From positions 1-45,093 of the forward strand of contig JAEUPJ010000054.1 in assembly GCA_016790285.1 (NCBI GenBank): DNA of 45,093 bases, given 5' to 3'. Positions 44,339 through 45,093 of the stretch are shown in pieces. Numbering within the stretch: position 1 is the stretch's first letter; the number at the start of each line of letters is the position of its first letter. This stretch comes from Roseateles sp. (GTDB taxonomy: Bacteria > Pseudomonadota > Gammaproteobacteria > Burkholderiales > Burkholderiaceae_C). A program made the translations under genes and the position numbers. Below the pieces are notes generated by a model that saw only the letters and a program-made list of their open reading frames with translations, was not told the origin of the DNA and ran no database searches.

Positions 44339-45093
44339 TGGCTGAGCTCGGTCACCTGGCACTGTGGCTGGCACTGGGCTGTTGCCTGCTGCAATCGGTC
44401 GTGCCGCTGTGGGCCTTGCACCGCCAGCGCCATCACTGGCTGGCCCTCACGCGGCCGACGGCGCACGTCACCGCGGCCCTGGTGGCGGTCGCGTTTGCCT
44501 GCTTGACCGCCGCCTTCGTGCAGGACGACTTCTCGGTGCTGTACGTGGCCGAACACAGCAACACGGCACTGCCCCTGGCGTACAAGGTAGCAGGCGTCTG
44601 GGGCGGGCATGAAGGCTCCCTGCTGCTGTGGTTGCTGATGCTGCAGGTCTGGACGGTCGCCGTGTCGCTCGCCAGCCGGCGCCTGCCCGAAGCCCTGGTG
44701 GTGCGACTGCTGACCGTGCTGGCGTGGGTCGCACTCGGCTTCCTGCTGTTCATGCTGCTCACGTCCAATCCCTTCGAGCGCCTGTGGCCCGTGCCGCTGG
44801 ACGGCCGAGACCTCAATCCCCTGCTGCAGGACCCGGGCATGGTCATTCACCCGCCCATGCTCTACATGGGCTACGTCGGGTTCTCGGTCGCGTTTGCCTT
44901 CGCCATCGCGGCATTGCTGAGCGGTGAACTGGACGCGCAGTGGGCGCGCTGGACGCGCCCCTGGACCACCGCCGCCTGGGTGTTCCTCACGCTCGGCATC
45001 GCCCTGGGCAGTGGCTGGGCCTACTACGAACTGGGCTGGGGCGGCTGGTGGTTCTGGGACCCGGTGGAGAACGCCTCCTTCATGCCCTGGCTG
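44335..45093 (+). CDS. ccmF: Cytochrome c haem lyase subunit CcmF (5' part)
   Basis: The frame runs off the window end after about 250 residues; ATGATG at 44335-44340 gives two possible starts and ATGA overlaps ccmE. Multi-helix protein with [38 protein letters not shown] and the WWD-type signature [20 protein letters not shown] at the window edge, all diagnostic for CcmF. It ligates haem to CxxCH motifs with CcmH/CcmI, expected to follow. Confidence 0.96.
   Translation, partial: MMAELGHLALWLALGCCLLQSVVPLWALHRQRHHWLALTRPTAHVTAALVAVAFACLTAAFVQDDFSVLYVAEHSNTALPLAYKVAGVWGGHEGSLLLWLLMLQVWTVAVSLASRRLPEALVVRLLTVLAWVALGFLLFMLLTSNPFERLWPVPLDGRDLNPLLQDPGMVIHPPMLYMGYVGFSVAFAFAIAALLSGELDAQWARWTRPWTTAAWVFLTLGIALGSGWAYYELGWGGWWFWDPVENASFMPWL

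Noticed and set aside
1-45093. tRNA, rRNA or riboswitch genes
   Set aside because: No cloverleaf-like, rRNA or known riboswitch core sequence was recognised on either strand by eye; a covariance-model search was not possible.

Overview
The window is high-GC bacterial DNA. Codon use, IS21, Ccm system I, CueR-type promoters and two heavy-metal RND efflux operons all suit a Burkholderiales betaproteobacterium of the Rubrivivax/Leptothrix/Ideonella type. That placement is an inference; there is no rRNA or marker gene here.

Layout. (1) 2-2655: a complete IS21-family element (istA-istB), inserted into the 3' part of (2) a very large minus-strand gene for a DUF4011 / superfamily-1 helicase / Vsr-like nuclease protein of probable defence function (2656-8945), which loses its C-terminal DUF3320 region. 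(3) 9385-18266: a copper-handling region. It holds a minus-strand operon of a His/Cys-rich secreted protein, a cupredoxin, a DUF411 protein, an outer-membrane factor, a tethered His-rich protein, a membrane-fusion protein, an HME-RND pump and a small periplasmic protein. A CopZ-like chaperone is transcribed divergently. Two back-to-back promoters with the 19-bp spacer and dyad of CueR/MerR control lie between them. (4) 18396-22237: a PAS/HisKA_2 sensor kinase and a REC-PAS-GGDEF-EAL cyclic-di-GMP protein. (5) 22601-23365: an AT-richer gene of unknown function. (6) 23439-32617 (minus): a second metal efflux operon with its own two-component system, plus an unusual OmpR-type regulator whose receiver domain has lost its phosphorylation residues. 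Regularly spaced OmpR-type direct repeats lie in its control regions.

(7) 32823-45093 (plus) is the outstanding part: an apparent single operon for a trans-envelope electron conduit. It encodes a His-rich polytopic inner-membrane protein, a 24-haem c-type cytochrome, a 1260-residue cytochrome with 46 CxxCH motifs plus one CX4CH, and an outer-membrane beta-barrel protein with a TPR region. ccmABCDEF (haem delivery and ligation for c-type cytochromes) follows directly with overlapping reading frames. The core of the giant cytochrome is six tandem copies of exactly 459 bp (153 residues). Each copy carries six CxxCH motifs and six further conserved histidines, enough for bis-His ligation of every haem. 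It looks like a covalently joined haem wire. The arrangement recalls the porin-cytochrome clusters (Mtr/Mto and the PCC3 type with very large cytochromes) proposed for extracellular electron transfer in iron-oxidising and iron-reducing bacteria.

The efflux operon (6) and the conduit operon (7) diverge from a shared 205-bp region, which suggests coupling of metal sensing, metal export and extracellular electron exchange.
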